Assembly (NCBI RefSeq): GCF_003725535.1
Contig: NZ_RJSF01000019.1
Coordinates: 42,537 to 106,536, forward strand
Direction: 5' to 3'
Source: Nocardioides pocheonensis
GTDB taxonomy: Bacteria; Actinomycetota; Actinomycetes; Propionibacteriales; Nocardioidaceae
DNA length: 64,000 bases
The translations under genes were made by a program, and so were the position numbers. The first letter of the stretch is position 1. Each line of letters begins with the position of its first letter. The notes below the pieces were generated by a model that was not told the origin of the DNA, searched no databases, and worked only from the letters and a program-made list of their open reading frames with translations. Positions 33,641-41,600 of this stretch are shown piece after piece.

Positions 33641-34270
33641 CTACTCAGCCACCAGCAACGTCGTCCCGAGCCCGATCATCATCACGCCACCCGCGGCGCC
33701 GAGGGTGTCGAGGCGCTGTGGCCGGCGAGCCAGCCACGTCCGGGCCTTGCCGGCGAGCGTCGCCCACACGCTGTCGGAGACGAGCGCCATCGAGGCGAAC
33801 ACGAGGCCGAGCAGCACGACCTGAGGTGCGGCCGGCGCCGACGCTGACGTGAACTGCGGCAGGAACGCGATGAAGAACAGCACGGTCTTGGGGTTCGTGA
33901 CGCCCACGACGAAGCCGGTCGTCAACGCGGCACGAGCGCGCTCCGGCGGACGCATGTCCGAGGACAGAGCGAGCCGCGCGTCGCGCCGGTGACGGAACGC
34001 CTGGACGCCCAGCCACACGACGTACGCCGCGCCGATCAGCTTGACCGCCAGGTATGCCGTCGCGCTGGCCGCGACCACGGCGCCGAGGCCGATCGCCACG
34101 AGGACGGCCTGCGTGAGCAGTCCGGATGCGTTGCCCGCGACCGAGAGCAGCGCCTCGCGGAGGGACACCGTGAGCGCACGACCGAGCATGAACAGGAGGC
34201 TCGGGCCGGGGACCTGGATGAACAGGAAGGAAGCGACGAGGAAGGCCACCCACTGGCCGGACGCAGGCAC
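33641..34270 (-). CDS. LysE-family amino acid exporter
   Basis: This 209-residue protein has about six helices and the LysE/RhtB signature FLVASFLFIQVPGPSLLFMLGRAL near the N-terminus, followed by LIGAAYVVWLGVQAFR and TGFVVGVTNPKTVLFFIAFLPQF. The family exports amino acids or their derivatives by proton exchange. The GTG start at 34270 is two codons into the conserved region. It lies downstream of a DHFR-like gene (four bases between) on the same strand and near a divergent LysR regulator, the usual controller of such exporters. Confidence 0.9.
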   Translation of the reverse strand: MPASGQWVAFLVASFLFIQVPGPSLLFMLGRALTVSLREALLSVAGNASGLLTQAVLVAIGLGAVVAASATAYLAVKLIGAAYVVWLGVQAFRHRRDARLALSSDMRPPERARAALTTGFVVGVTNPKTVLFFIAFLPQFTSASAPAAPQVVLLGLVFASMALVSDSVWATLAGKARTWLARRPQRLDTLGAAGGVMMIGLGTTLLVAE

Positions 34271-34274
34271 GACG

Positions 34275-34937
34275 TCACCTCTCCGCGGCGCCGGGCAGGA
34301 CCCGGTACTTGAGGTGGGTGACGCCGGGCGCCTCGACGGCCCGGACCTGCTCGAGCCGGACATCCGCGTCCCCGAGGTTGTCGAGAGGGCGAGAGCCGCC
34401 TCCGAGCAGCACCGGGACGACGTGCAGCTCGATCTCGTCCAGCAGGCCCGTTGCCAGGTACTCCCGGATGATCTGGCCGCCGCCCCACAGCATGACGTCC
34501 CGATCTCCGGCGGCCTGCTTCGCCTGCTCGAGCGCGGACTCGATCCCGTCCGTGACGAAGTGGAAGGTGGTCCCGCCCTCCATCTCCAGAGGCTCACGTT
34601 CGTGATGGGTGACCACGAACACGGGGTAGTGGTACGGCGGGTTCTCGCCCCACCAACCGCGCCACGGGTCCTCACCCCACGTGCCGCCGCCGATCGGGCC
34701 GAACATGTTCCGGCCCATCACCGCGGCGCCGACGTTCTGCCGCGCCTCCTCCACGACCCGGGCGCTCTCGTTGTCGTCGCCGCCCTCCTTGTCGTGGGCC
34801 TCGCGCCACGGGGCGAGCGGGACCACCCAGTCGTGCAGCCGCTCGCCACCCTCCCCGAGCGGGTTCTCGACGCTCTGGCGGGGACCGGCGACGAAGCCGT
34901 CCAGCGAGATCGAGATGTCACACCTGAACGTGCTCAT
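34275..34937 (-). CDS. Dihydrofolate reductase-fold (RibD C-like) protein
   Basis: This 220-residue protein has CDISISLDGFVAGP at the start, AAVMGRNMFGPIGG, and DVMLWGGGQIIREYLATGLLDEIELHVVPVLLGGG. These are the nucleotide-binding and C-terminal motifs of the RibD C-terminal/dihydrofolate reductase-like family. It probably reduces an unknown small substrate with NADPH; it is unlikely to be the housekeeping DHFR, which is shorter with different motifs. It is in a two-gene operon with the LysE exporter and divergent from LysR. Confidence 0.88.
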   Translation of the reverse strand: MSTFRCDISISLDGFVAGPRQSVENPLGEGGERLHDWVVPLAPWREAHDKEGGDDNESARVVEEARQNVGAAVMGRNMFGPIGGGTWGEDPWRGWWGENPPYHYPVFVVTHHEREPLEMEGGTTFHFVTDGIESALEQAKQAAGDRDVMLWGGGQIIREYLATGLLDEIELHVVPVLLGGGSRPLDNLGDADVRLEQVRAVEAPGVTHLKYRVLPGAAER

Positions 34938-35054
34938 CCGGGCCTCCTCGGTCGATCGGCGCCGCGGTCCGGCGCCCTCCCCAGAAGCATGTCCCGGCTC
35001 GATTGATGGCGTCCAATGCCAATTCTCGGAGATTTCCATTGATATTGTTGATGG
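34938..35054. promoter_or_regulatory. Divergent region with LysR-type dyads
   Basis: This 117-base gap separates the DHFR-like gene from the LysR gene. Its right half is unusually A/T-rich for the window and contains TGGC-N7-GCCA (ATGGCGTCCAATGCCAA, near 35005-35021), a dyad of the T-N11-A kind bound by LysR proteins, plus TCAAT/ATTGA half-sites. It is a probable operator for both directions. Confidence 0.45.
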
Positions 35055-35918
35055 GTGCTGAACCTGGTGCATCTGCGCGTGCTGGCGGCGGTGGCGCGTC
35101 ACGAGTCGGTCACCGAGGCGGCGAAGGAGCTGCACTACTCGCAGCCGTCGGTGAGCCATCACCTGTCCCGGCTGGAGGCAGCCACCGGGGCCAGGCTGAT
35201 CCAGAGAGTGGGCCGCGGGATCCGGCTGACCCCCGAGGGCAAGCTGCTCGCCAGTCGGGCCGCGGAGATCCTCGGGCGTGTCGACGCCGCGACCAGCGAG
35301 CTCGCCGCGCAGGTCGGCCTGCAGGCCGGGCGAGTCCGTCTGGCCGCGAACGCGTCCGCACTGAGCATGCTCGTGCCGAAGGCAGCTGCCCTGCTCGCCG
35401 CTGCGCACCCCGGCCTCGAGCTGCACGTGATCGACCGCCATCCGGTCGAAGCGCTCCAGATGCTGCGCCAGGGTGAGATCGACCTGGCGCTCGTGTTCCG
35501 CCACGCCCACGCCCCGATGGAGGGCGAGGGCTTCCGCATGGTCCACGTCGCCGACGACCCGATCTACCTGGTGAGCCGGCGCCCCGACGACCGAGTCGCG
35601 AACCATCGCGACTCGCCCTGGATCGGCGGGTGCGAACGGTGCCAGGGCGAGCTGGCCGCCGTCGGCCGGCACCACGGCTTCACCCCGCGCATCGAGTCGG
35701 TCTCCGACGACATGGTCGTCGTGCAGGCGCTCGTCGCGGCCGGCGTCGGCGTCGCCACCCTGCCGGGTCTCGCGCTGCAGGCCCATCGGCTGCCCGGGGT
35801 CCACGTCACGGAGATCCCTGACTTCCCGCGCGAGATCTATGCCGTCACGTACGGCGATCCGCCCGATCCGCCGGCCACCCAGGCCTTGATCCAGGTCATC
35901 CAGGAGTCCGCCCGCTGA
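35055..35918 (+). CDS. LysR-family transcriptional regulator
   Basis: This 287-residue protein has an N-terminal winged helix (HLRVLAAVARHESVTEAAKELHYSQPSVSHHLSRLEAATGARLIQRVGRGIRLT, about residues 6-60) and a periplasmic-binding-like effector domain. The effector half contains CERC near residue 195, an unusual feature that might bind a metal or form a disulfide. The GTG start directly precedes the DNA-binding domain. It is divergent from the DHFR-like/LysE pair, which it probably controls. Confidence 0.92.
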   Translation: MLNLVHLRVLAAVARHESVTEAAKELHYSQPSVSHHLSRLEAATGARLIQRVGRGIRLTPEGKLLASRAAEILGRVDAATSELAAQVGLQAGRVRLAANASALSMLVPKAAALLAAAHPGLELHVIDRHPVEALQMLRQGEIDLALVFRHAHAPMEGEGFRMVHVADDPIYLVSRRPDDRVANHRDSPWIGGCERCQGELAAVGRHHGFTPRIESVSDDMVVVQALVAAGVGVATLPGLALQAHRLPGVHVTEIPDFPREIYAVTYGDPPDPPATQALIQVIQESAR

Positions 35919-36056
35919 CCGGAGTCCCGGGAGTCGAGGGAGGCGTGGTCGCGCGACACTCCGCTGAACGGCCGTTTTCGGGATGGCCCGTCTGGCGAAC
36001 GAGCATTAACCGGATGGCCGATGTCTCAAATGGGATAAAGCGGACACGATGAGGGT

Positions 36057-36299
36057 ATGGCCGAATCCTCACCCACCCCGTTCGTGATGGAGATCGCCCG
36101 CCGACTCAAGGCGGAGGGTCGTTTCGTCATGCGCGTCGAGCCCCATGGCTGGAGGCGTGGACAGCTGCAGGCCGTGGTCGACGTCGGCTGGGCAGCTCGT
36201 CAGGCCGGTCGGATGCTCGACCGGACCGTGCGCCTGAGCACCAGCCGGGACGGAGACGGCGCCGGCACGTACACGGTCGTCGCCGAAGTCGTTCGCTGA
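36057..36299 (+). CDS. Hypothetical protein, 80 aa
   Basis: The protein MAESSPTPFVMEIARRLKAEGRFVMRVEPHGWRRGQ... is basic at the N-terminal half, with no membrane segment, and predicted strands near VVDVGWAARQAG and TYTVVAEVVR. No family is recognised. The ATG lacks a clear RBS. The 138 bases upstream are A/T-richer than average (CGAACGAGCATTAACCGG) and show no strong promoter. It is convergent with the histidine kinase gene. Codon use is GC3-rich like its neighbours, so it is likely coding. Confidence 0.6.
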   Translation: MAESSPTPFVMEIARRLKAEGRFVMRVEPHGWRRGQLQAVVDVGWAARQAGRMLDRTVRLSTSRDGDGAGTYTVVAEVVR

Positions 36300-36335
36300 C
36301 GCTCCGCGGCAGGAACCCCGCCCGGCGACGTCGAC

Positions 36336-37571
36336 CTACGCCGACGTGACCGACTTCCGGGCGCGACGCCGCGCACCTCGCACGGTGGAGGTGCGGCCCG
36401 AGCCGATCGGTGCTCCGTGGCCGGGCGGCGGTCCCGGTTCGGCGTACGGCGGCCCGGGACGGATCGCGGTGTCGACCCCTCCGTGCTGCGGGGCGGGTCC
36501 GCGGACGCCGAGCGGGAGCACCATCATCACCACCGCGCCGCCCTCGGCCGAGACCCCCGCCACCACGCGGCCCCCGCGCGCCCGGGCCGTCTCACGGACG
36601 AGCGCGAGCCCGAGGCCGGTCTGCGCCTTGGGGTCCTCGGCCACGTAGTCCTGGTCCTGGGTCTGGGCCAGGTCCGGGTCCTGGGCGGAGGCGGCCAGCC
36701 GTCCGCGGTTCACCGCCTGGACCTGTTGCGGGTCCATGCCCGGCCCGGAGTCGGCCACACCGATCGTGACCGCCCCGCCGGCGCGCCGGCCGAAGATGCG
36801 CACGGTGTCCCCGTCCTCGGTGTAACGGAGCGCGTTCTCGACGAGGGTGTCCAGGCACGCGCGGAGCCGCTCGGCCGAGCAGTCCAGCTCGATCGGCTCG
36901 CAGGTCACGACCCAGTTGCGCTCCGCGACGACGCTCCACCGTTCACCGGTCTCGCGCACCAGGGCTGCCAGGTCCTGACGCTGGAACGCCACGTGGTCGT
37001 GGACGCGGATCATGCGCATCACCCGGTCCGCGACGAGCACGAGCCGGCTCAGCTCGTCGCCGATGACCCTGAGGTCGCTGCGCACGCGCTCGTCGGTCTC
37101 GTTCTTCAGCAGCATGTCGACGTACCCGAGGGCGATCGTCGCGGGCGTGCGCATCTCGTGGGAGGTCATCCGGTTCAGCTGCTCCCGCTGGACGGCTCGC
37201 GCCCGCTCCTGCTCGGCCAGGCGCGACAGCTCGCCGTACGCCACCTGCCGCTTCCGGACGTTCCACAGCACGAGGAGCACGAGGATCGACATCAGCGGGA
37301 TCTCCGCCGTCTCGCCCCAACCGATCACCTGGGTGGAGGCCCGGACGACGATGACCGCTCCGGTGCAGATCGTGAACACGATCACCGCGTAGACCGTCCG
37401 GGCCCAGGGCCATGCCTCGATGCCGTACGCCAGCGCGAGGCCGATCCAGGCGAGGTGGTACGGGACGGTCTCCTCGCCGGGGAGGAGGCACATCAGAAGG
37501 GTGCACACGGCGGCGAAGCCGATCCACGGGACGTAGAGCCGACTCTGGCCGGCCGCCCACGAGGCCCTCAT
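36336..37571 (-). CDS. Membrane sensor histidine kinase of the copper-oxidase locus
   Basis: This 411-residue kinase has four or five N-terminal helices with almost no external loop (PWIGFAAVCTLLMCLLPG, LAWIGLALAYGIEAW, VYAVIVFTICTGAVIVV, LMSILVLLVLWNV). A HisKA box follows with His in RMTSHEMRTPATIALG, then an HATPase domain with ENALRYTEDGD, DSGPGMD and QTGLGLALVRE. A proline/arginine-rich tail of about 45 residues follows. The signal is probably sensed within the membrane. It is downstream of its response regulator (two bases apart), and the pair is divergent from the giant secreted protein and oxidase genes. Confidence 0.9.
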   Translation of the reverse strand: MRASWAAGQSRLYVPWIGFAAVCTLLMCLLPGEETVPYHLAWIGLALAYGIEAWPWARTVYAVIVFTICTGAVIVVRASTQVIGWGETAEIPLMSILVLLVLWNVRKRQVAYGELSRLAEQERARAVQREQLNRMTSHEMRTPATIALGYVDMLLKNETDERVRSDLRVIGDELSRLVLVADRVMRMIRVHDHVAFQRQDLAALVRETGERWSVVAERNWVVTCEPIELDCSAERLRACLDTLVENALRYTEDGDTVRIFGRRAGGAVTIGVADSGPGMDPQQVQAVNRGRLAASAQDPDLAQTQDQDYVAEDPKAQTGLGLALVRETARARGGRVVAGVSAEGGAVVMMVLPLGVRGPAPQHGGVDTAIRPGPPYAEPGPPPGHGAPIGSGRTSTVRGARRRARKSVTSA

Positions 37572-37573
37572 CG

Positions 37574-38251
37574 TCAGGACCCGTAGAAGCAGTAGCCGAC
37601 GCCGCGGATGGTCTCGATCGGCGGCTCGTCCAGCTTGCTGCGCAGCCGTCTCATGCAGACCTCGACGACGTTGCTCCCGGGGTCGAACTCGAGACCCCAG
37701 ATGTCGTGGAGCAGCTCGTCCTTGCGACACACCTCGCCCCGGCGGCGCATCAGGTGCGCGAGCAGACCGAACTCCCGCTCGGTGAGGACGACGTCGAATC
37801 CGGAGCCGCTGGCCCGGCGCCGGTCGAGGTCCAGCCGGATGCCGCCCGCGGTGAGGAACCGGTCGTCGCCGTGCTCGCGGGGGGTGGGAAGAGCCCTGAG
37901 GTGTCGGCGCACGCGCGCCATCAGCTCGGAGGTGTGGAACGGCTTCTGCACGAAGTCGACCGCCCCGCGGTCCAGCGCCTGCACGCGTGCGGCCACCTCG
38001 TTCACGCACGACAGCACGATGACCGGCGGCTGCTCCTGCAGGGTCTCCACCATCCTCCCGAGGAGCTGGAGCCCGTTGCAGCGTGGCATCACGAGGTCGA
38101 GGAGGATGAGGTCGACCTGTTTGTCCCGCAGCAGCTCGAGGGCAGCGAGTCCGTCGGGCGCGGTGATGACCGAATGGCCCTCCGCGACCAGGAACCTGGT
38201 CAGAAGGGTGACGACTCTTGGTTCGTCGTCGACCACGAGAAGTGTGCTCAT
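37574..38251 (-). CDS. OmpR-family response regulator of the copper-oxidase locus
   Basis: This 225-residue protein has a receiver (DDE near residue 9, phospho-acceptor Asp in LILLDLVMPRCNG, Lys in VQKPFH) and a C-terminal winged helix (VVLTEREFGLLAHLMRRRGEVCRKDELLHDIWG, EVCMRRLRSKLDE). Three cysteines in the effector half (EVCRK, EVCMR, GYCFYG) are unusual and may matter if redox or copper affects it. The 395-base divergent gap to the giant gene holds inverted repeats that are candidate binding sites. Regulation of the oxidase genes is inferred from position. Confidence 0.9.
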   Translation of the reverse strand: MSTLLVVDDEPRVVTLLTRFLVAEGHSVITAPDGLAALELLRDKQVDLILLDLVMPRCNGLQLLGRMVETLQEQPPVIVLSCVNEVAARVQALDRGAVDFVQKPFHTSELMARVRRHLRALPTPREHGDDRFLTAGGIRLDLDRRRASGSGFDVVLTEREFGLLAHLMRRRGEVCRKDELLHDIWGLEFDPGSNVVEVCMRRLRSKLDEPPIETIRGVGYCFYGS

Positions 38252-38646
38252 GCCCCCGCCCCCGGAAACGTGCGTCGCTCTGCGGCGCGCTCTACGCGGT
38301 GCCCCCCGCTCACGGGTGCCGCACCGCCCGTCCCACCTGCCGGGGTCCAGGGCAAGTGTGGTCAACCTAACCCCGCCCGAACAGGACACAACCGGCTTCG
38401 CGAAACCGGCTCCCGCGGGCTAGTCCACCGTGCCTCCTCCCCGCGGGAGCGCCGGCGAACATGACCGGGAACTGACGGTCCGATGACGCGCGCGTGATCG
38501 TTTCCGGGCCGGAATCCGACTGCGGGCATGACGGCGCGCTGACGTGCTGCTGATTTCTCCGCCACTCGCGCATGTTCTGCCCAGCACGCCCTTCACTCTC
38601 GGCGTGGGGTCGTCCGCCCCGTGTGTCGCCGCAGAGGAGCAGAGCC
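38252..38646. promoter_or_regulatory. Divergent regulatory gap with inverted repeats
   Basis: This 395-base gap has no gene. It holds CCGGCTTCGCGAAACCGG (38392-38409), an 18-base near-palindrome centred on TTCGCGAA. Directly after it is a perfect 10-base inverted repeat CTCCCGCGGG (38410-38419) and CCCGCGGGAG (38440-38449). These could bind the response regulator or form RNA hairpins. No clear -10 is seen for the giant gene; the element GCAGAGGAGC (38631-38640) is its RBS. Confidence 0.5.
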
Positions 38647-41600
38647 GTGGCCGTGCATCGAGTGATCCAGCGTTCGCACCCCGTGTGGGTGGTCCTCGCC
38701 ATGGTGGCGAGCCTGCTGCCCGTCGCGGTCTTCACGGCCGTGGTCCAGCCGGCGGCCACCGCCGCGAGCACCGGCTCGATCACCATGACGGTGAAGAGCG
38801 CCCGCAGCGTCGGTGCCGCGGCAGGTCTCGTGCACGAGGGCGACCCCGTGACGACGTACAAGTGGATCGTCAACGAGGACGACACCGGGGACCCCGGCAC
38901 TGCAGCGCACCCGGGCACCGAGAACTGCTGGCCGGCGCGCGCCGGAGCCGGCAGCAGCTCGAACCCCGACTTCGCCGACACCTGCCCGTGGCCGTCGATC
39001 CGCAGCACCTCCGGCTTCGCCCCGATCGTCGCCCAGGGCAACCAGGACGACCTCGCCGCCGGCCACGCCCTCGACGGGCTCGCTCCGGGCAAGTACCTGA
39101 TCAGCGTCACGGCGTCCGGCTTCAAGATCGGGGGCCAGCACTTCACCGTGCCCACGACGGGCGGCACCCAGGCGGTCGACGTGCGGCTCGACCCCACGCC
39201 GCTGCCGCTCAGCACCCTGCGGATCCAGGTCTTCAACGACAACATCCCGGTGGACAGCACCTACGAGGTGGGCGCCGAGCAGCCGCTGGCAGGGTTCACG
39301 GCCCACCTGACCGACGTGTTCGGTGACGTCAGCGTGGACTACTACGGCAACGCGCTGTGCACGATCTACAAGCACGCCAACGCGGACGGCACCGGCCCGA
39401 TGCTGTTCGACGCCGACAACCGGCCGATCATCGACACCTCCGTGTCGACCGGGCGCTGCACGAGCAACGCGCAGGGCGAGATCGTCATCCCCAACATGGG
39501 TCCCGACCGGTACGCCGCGACGGTGACGCCTCCGGCCAACGACCAGAACTGGGTGCAGACCACCACCCTCGAGGGTGGCCGCGACCACGACATGTGGTTC
39601 CAGGAAGGAGAGACCGGCTATGACAACGAGGTCACCAAGGGCGCAGAGCTGGTGCCGATGGTGCAGTTCGGATTCGTGCGACCGAAGGCACTGGCGGTGC
39701 CCGCGACCAACGCCCCCACCGGCGAGATCAAGGGCCTGGTGGTCGCGGGGCTGCCGTACATCGGGGGCAACCCGGGTGGGCTCGCTGTGGAGAACGGCTT
39801 CCCGAACACGCTGAACGGCGGCCCGATCAACAAGCCCTGGGTCGCGCTCAACGACCTCTCCGGCGGTGACGCCGCGATGTACGTCGGTCGGGGAGAGACC
39901 AACGGGACCTTCGACATCAAGAACGTCCCGGACGGCACCTACCAGCTCACACTGTGGGACGACGACCTGGACTACATCCTCTACAGCTTCAACGTCGAGG
40001 TGGCCGACGGTGGCATCACCGACGTCGGGACCAAGGCGATCGTCGGCTGGTTCACCCACATCCACGGGCACGTGTTCATCGACTCCAACGAGAACGGCAA
40101 GCGTGACCCGGGCGAGGCGTCCGTCCCGCAGTTCCCGCTGACGGTGCGTGAGCGCGACAACTCCCTGATGGACCAGGCCGTGAACACGACGTCGACCAAC
40201 GCCAACGGTGCCTACGACATCCGCGAGGTGTACCCGCTCGGCAAGTGGACCGTGCTGGAGGCCTTCGACACCCGCTACCGGACCACCGGCATCTCCTACA
40301 AGGGCGAGAACGAGACCAGCTGGACGACCCGCCTCGGCGGTCTCGTCGACCTGGACTTCCTGCCGATCATCGGGCTGGGCGGCGAGATCGACTGGGGCGT
40401 CCAGCCCTACCAGGGCGCCGAGAACGGCGGGATCGTCGGCACGGTCACCTACGACACCACCCGCAACGAGCTCGACCCGGCCGACGCCGCGACCGAGGGC
40501 TACCAGCCCGGGATCCCCGGCATCGACGTGCGCCTGTACGCCAGCGTCCCCTGCCAGGCCACCACGGACGCCGACAAGGCCAACGAGTGCCGGCAGGGCA
40601 AGGAGATCGTGCCCCTGCAGGTGCCCGACCCGAACAACGCCGGAGCGATGATCGACAACCCGTCGGCCGACCGGGGTTCGCTGGTCAAGGGCCCCGAGCT
40701 GTCCGACGCGTACACCTCCGAGAAGTGGGACGCTCCGCGCGGCTGCACGGCGTACGACTTCAACGGTGACCCGCTCACCGACCAGCGGGCGCTGCCCGAC
40801 TTCGGGTCGGACGCGAACCACCTCTGCCTGGAGTCGCCCATGATGGGCGTCGCCATCAACCCCAGCGACACCACGCCCGGCAACGCCGGACAGACGGTCA
40901 ACGGCAACTACGGGTTCGCCACGTCGAAGCTGAACCTGTACGCGCCCGGCAACCCCAAGAACCCGGCGCCGAACCACGACTTCCCGCTGTACGGCAACCT
41001 CGCCGACGCGGGCTACCCCGAGCAGGACCTGGGCGCCGGCGACTACATCGTGGCCGTCGACATCCCGGACAACCCGGTCGGCGGCGGCAAGATGTACAAG
41101 GCCACGAGCGAGGGCGACGTCAACGTCTTCACCGGTGACGGCTACCTCCCGCAGGAGAACATGTCGTCGATCACCCCGGCGGAGCAGGCCGACCCGCCGG
41201 GCCCGCCGGCCCCCGACCCCACGCCGCCGTCGCAGCCGCCGTCGCAGCAGGCAGGCATCATCTCGCCCTGCGCCGGACCGCTGCACAAGGTCGACGTGAC
41301 CGAGGACAGCAACCCGGACTTCCTCGCCGGCGGTGGCAGCCCGTTCCAGGGACAGGACCGCCCGTCCTGCGACGCCAAGCTCGTCACCGTGCGCGCCGGC
41401 CAGGCGACCGCACCGAACTTCAACCTGTTCACCGACGTGCCGATCCCCACGCACTTCTGGGGCCTGACCCTGAACGACCTCGGCCTGAGCTACGACAAGC
41501 GCTCGATCCAGTACGGCGAGGCGCAGCCGCTGCCGTTCGTGCCGATGGGCCTCTACGACTGGGCCGGTCGCCTGGTCGACACCGTGCACACCGACTCCAA

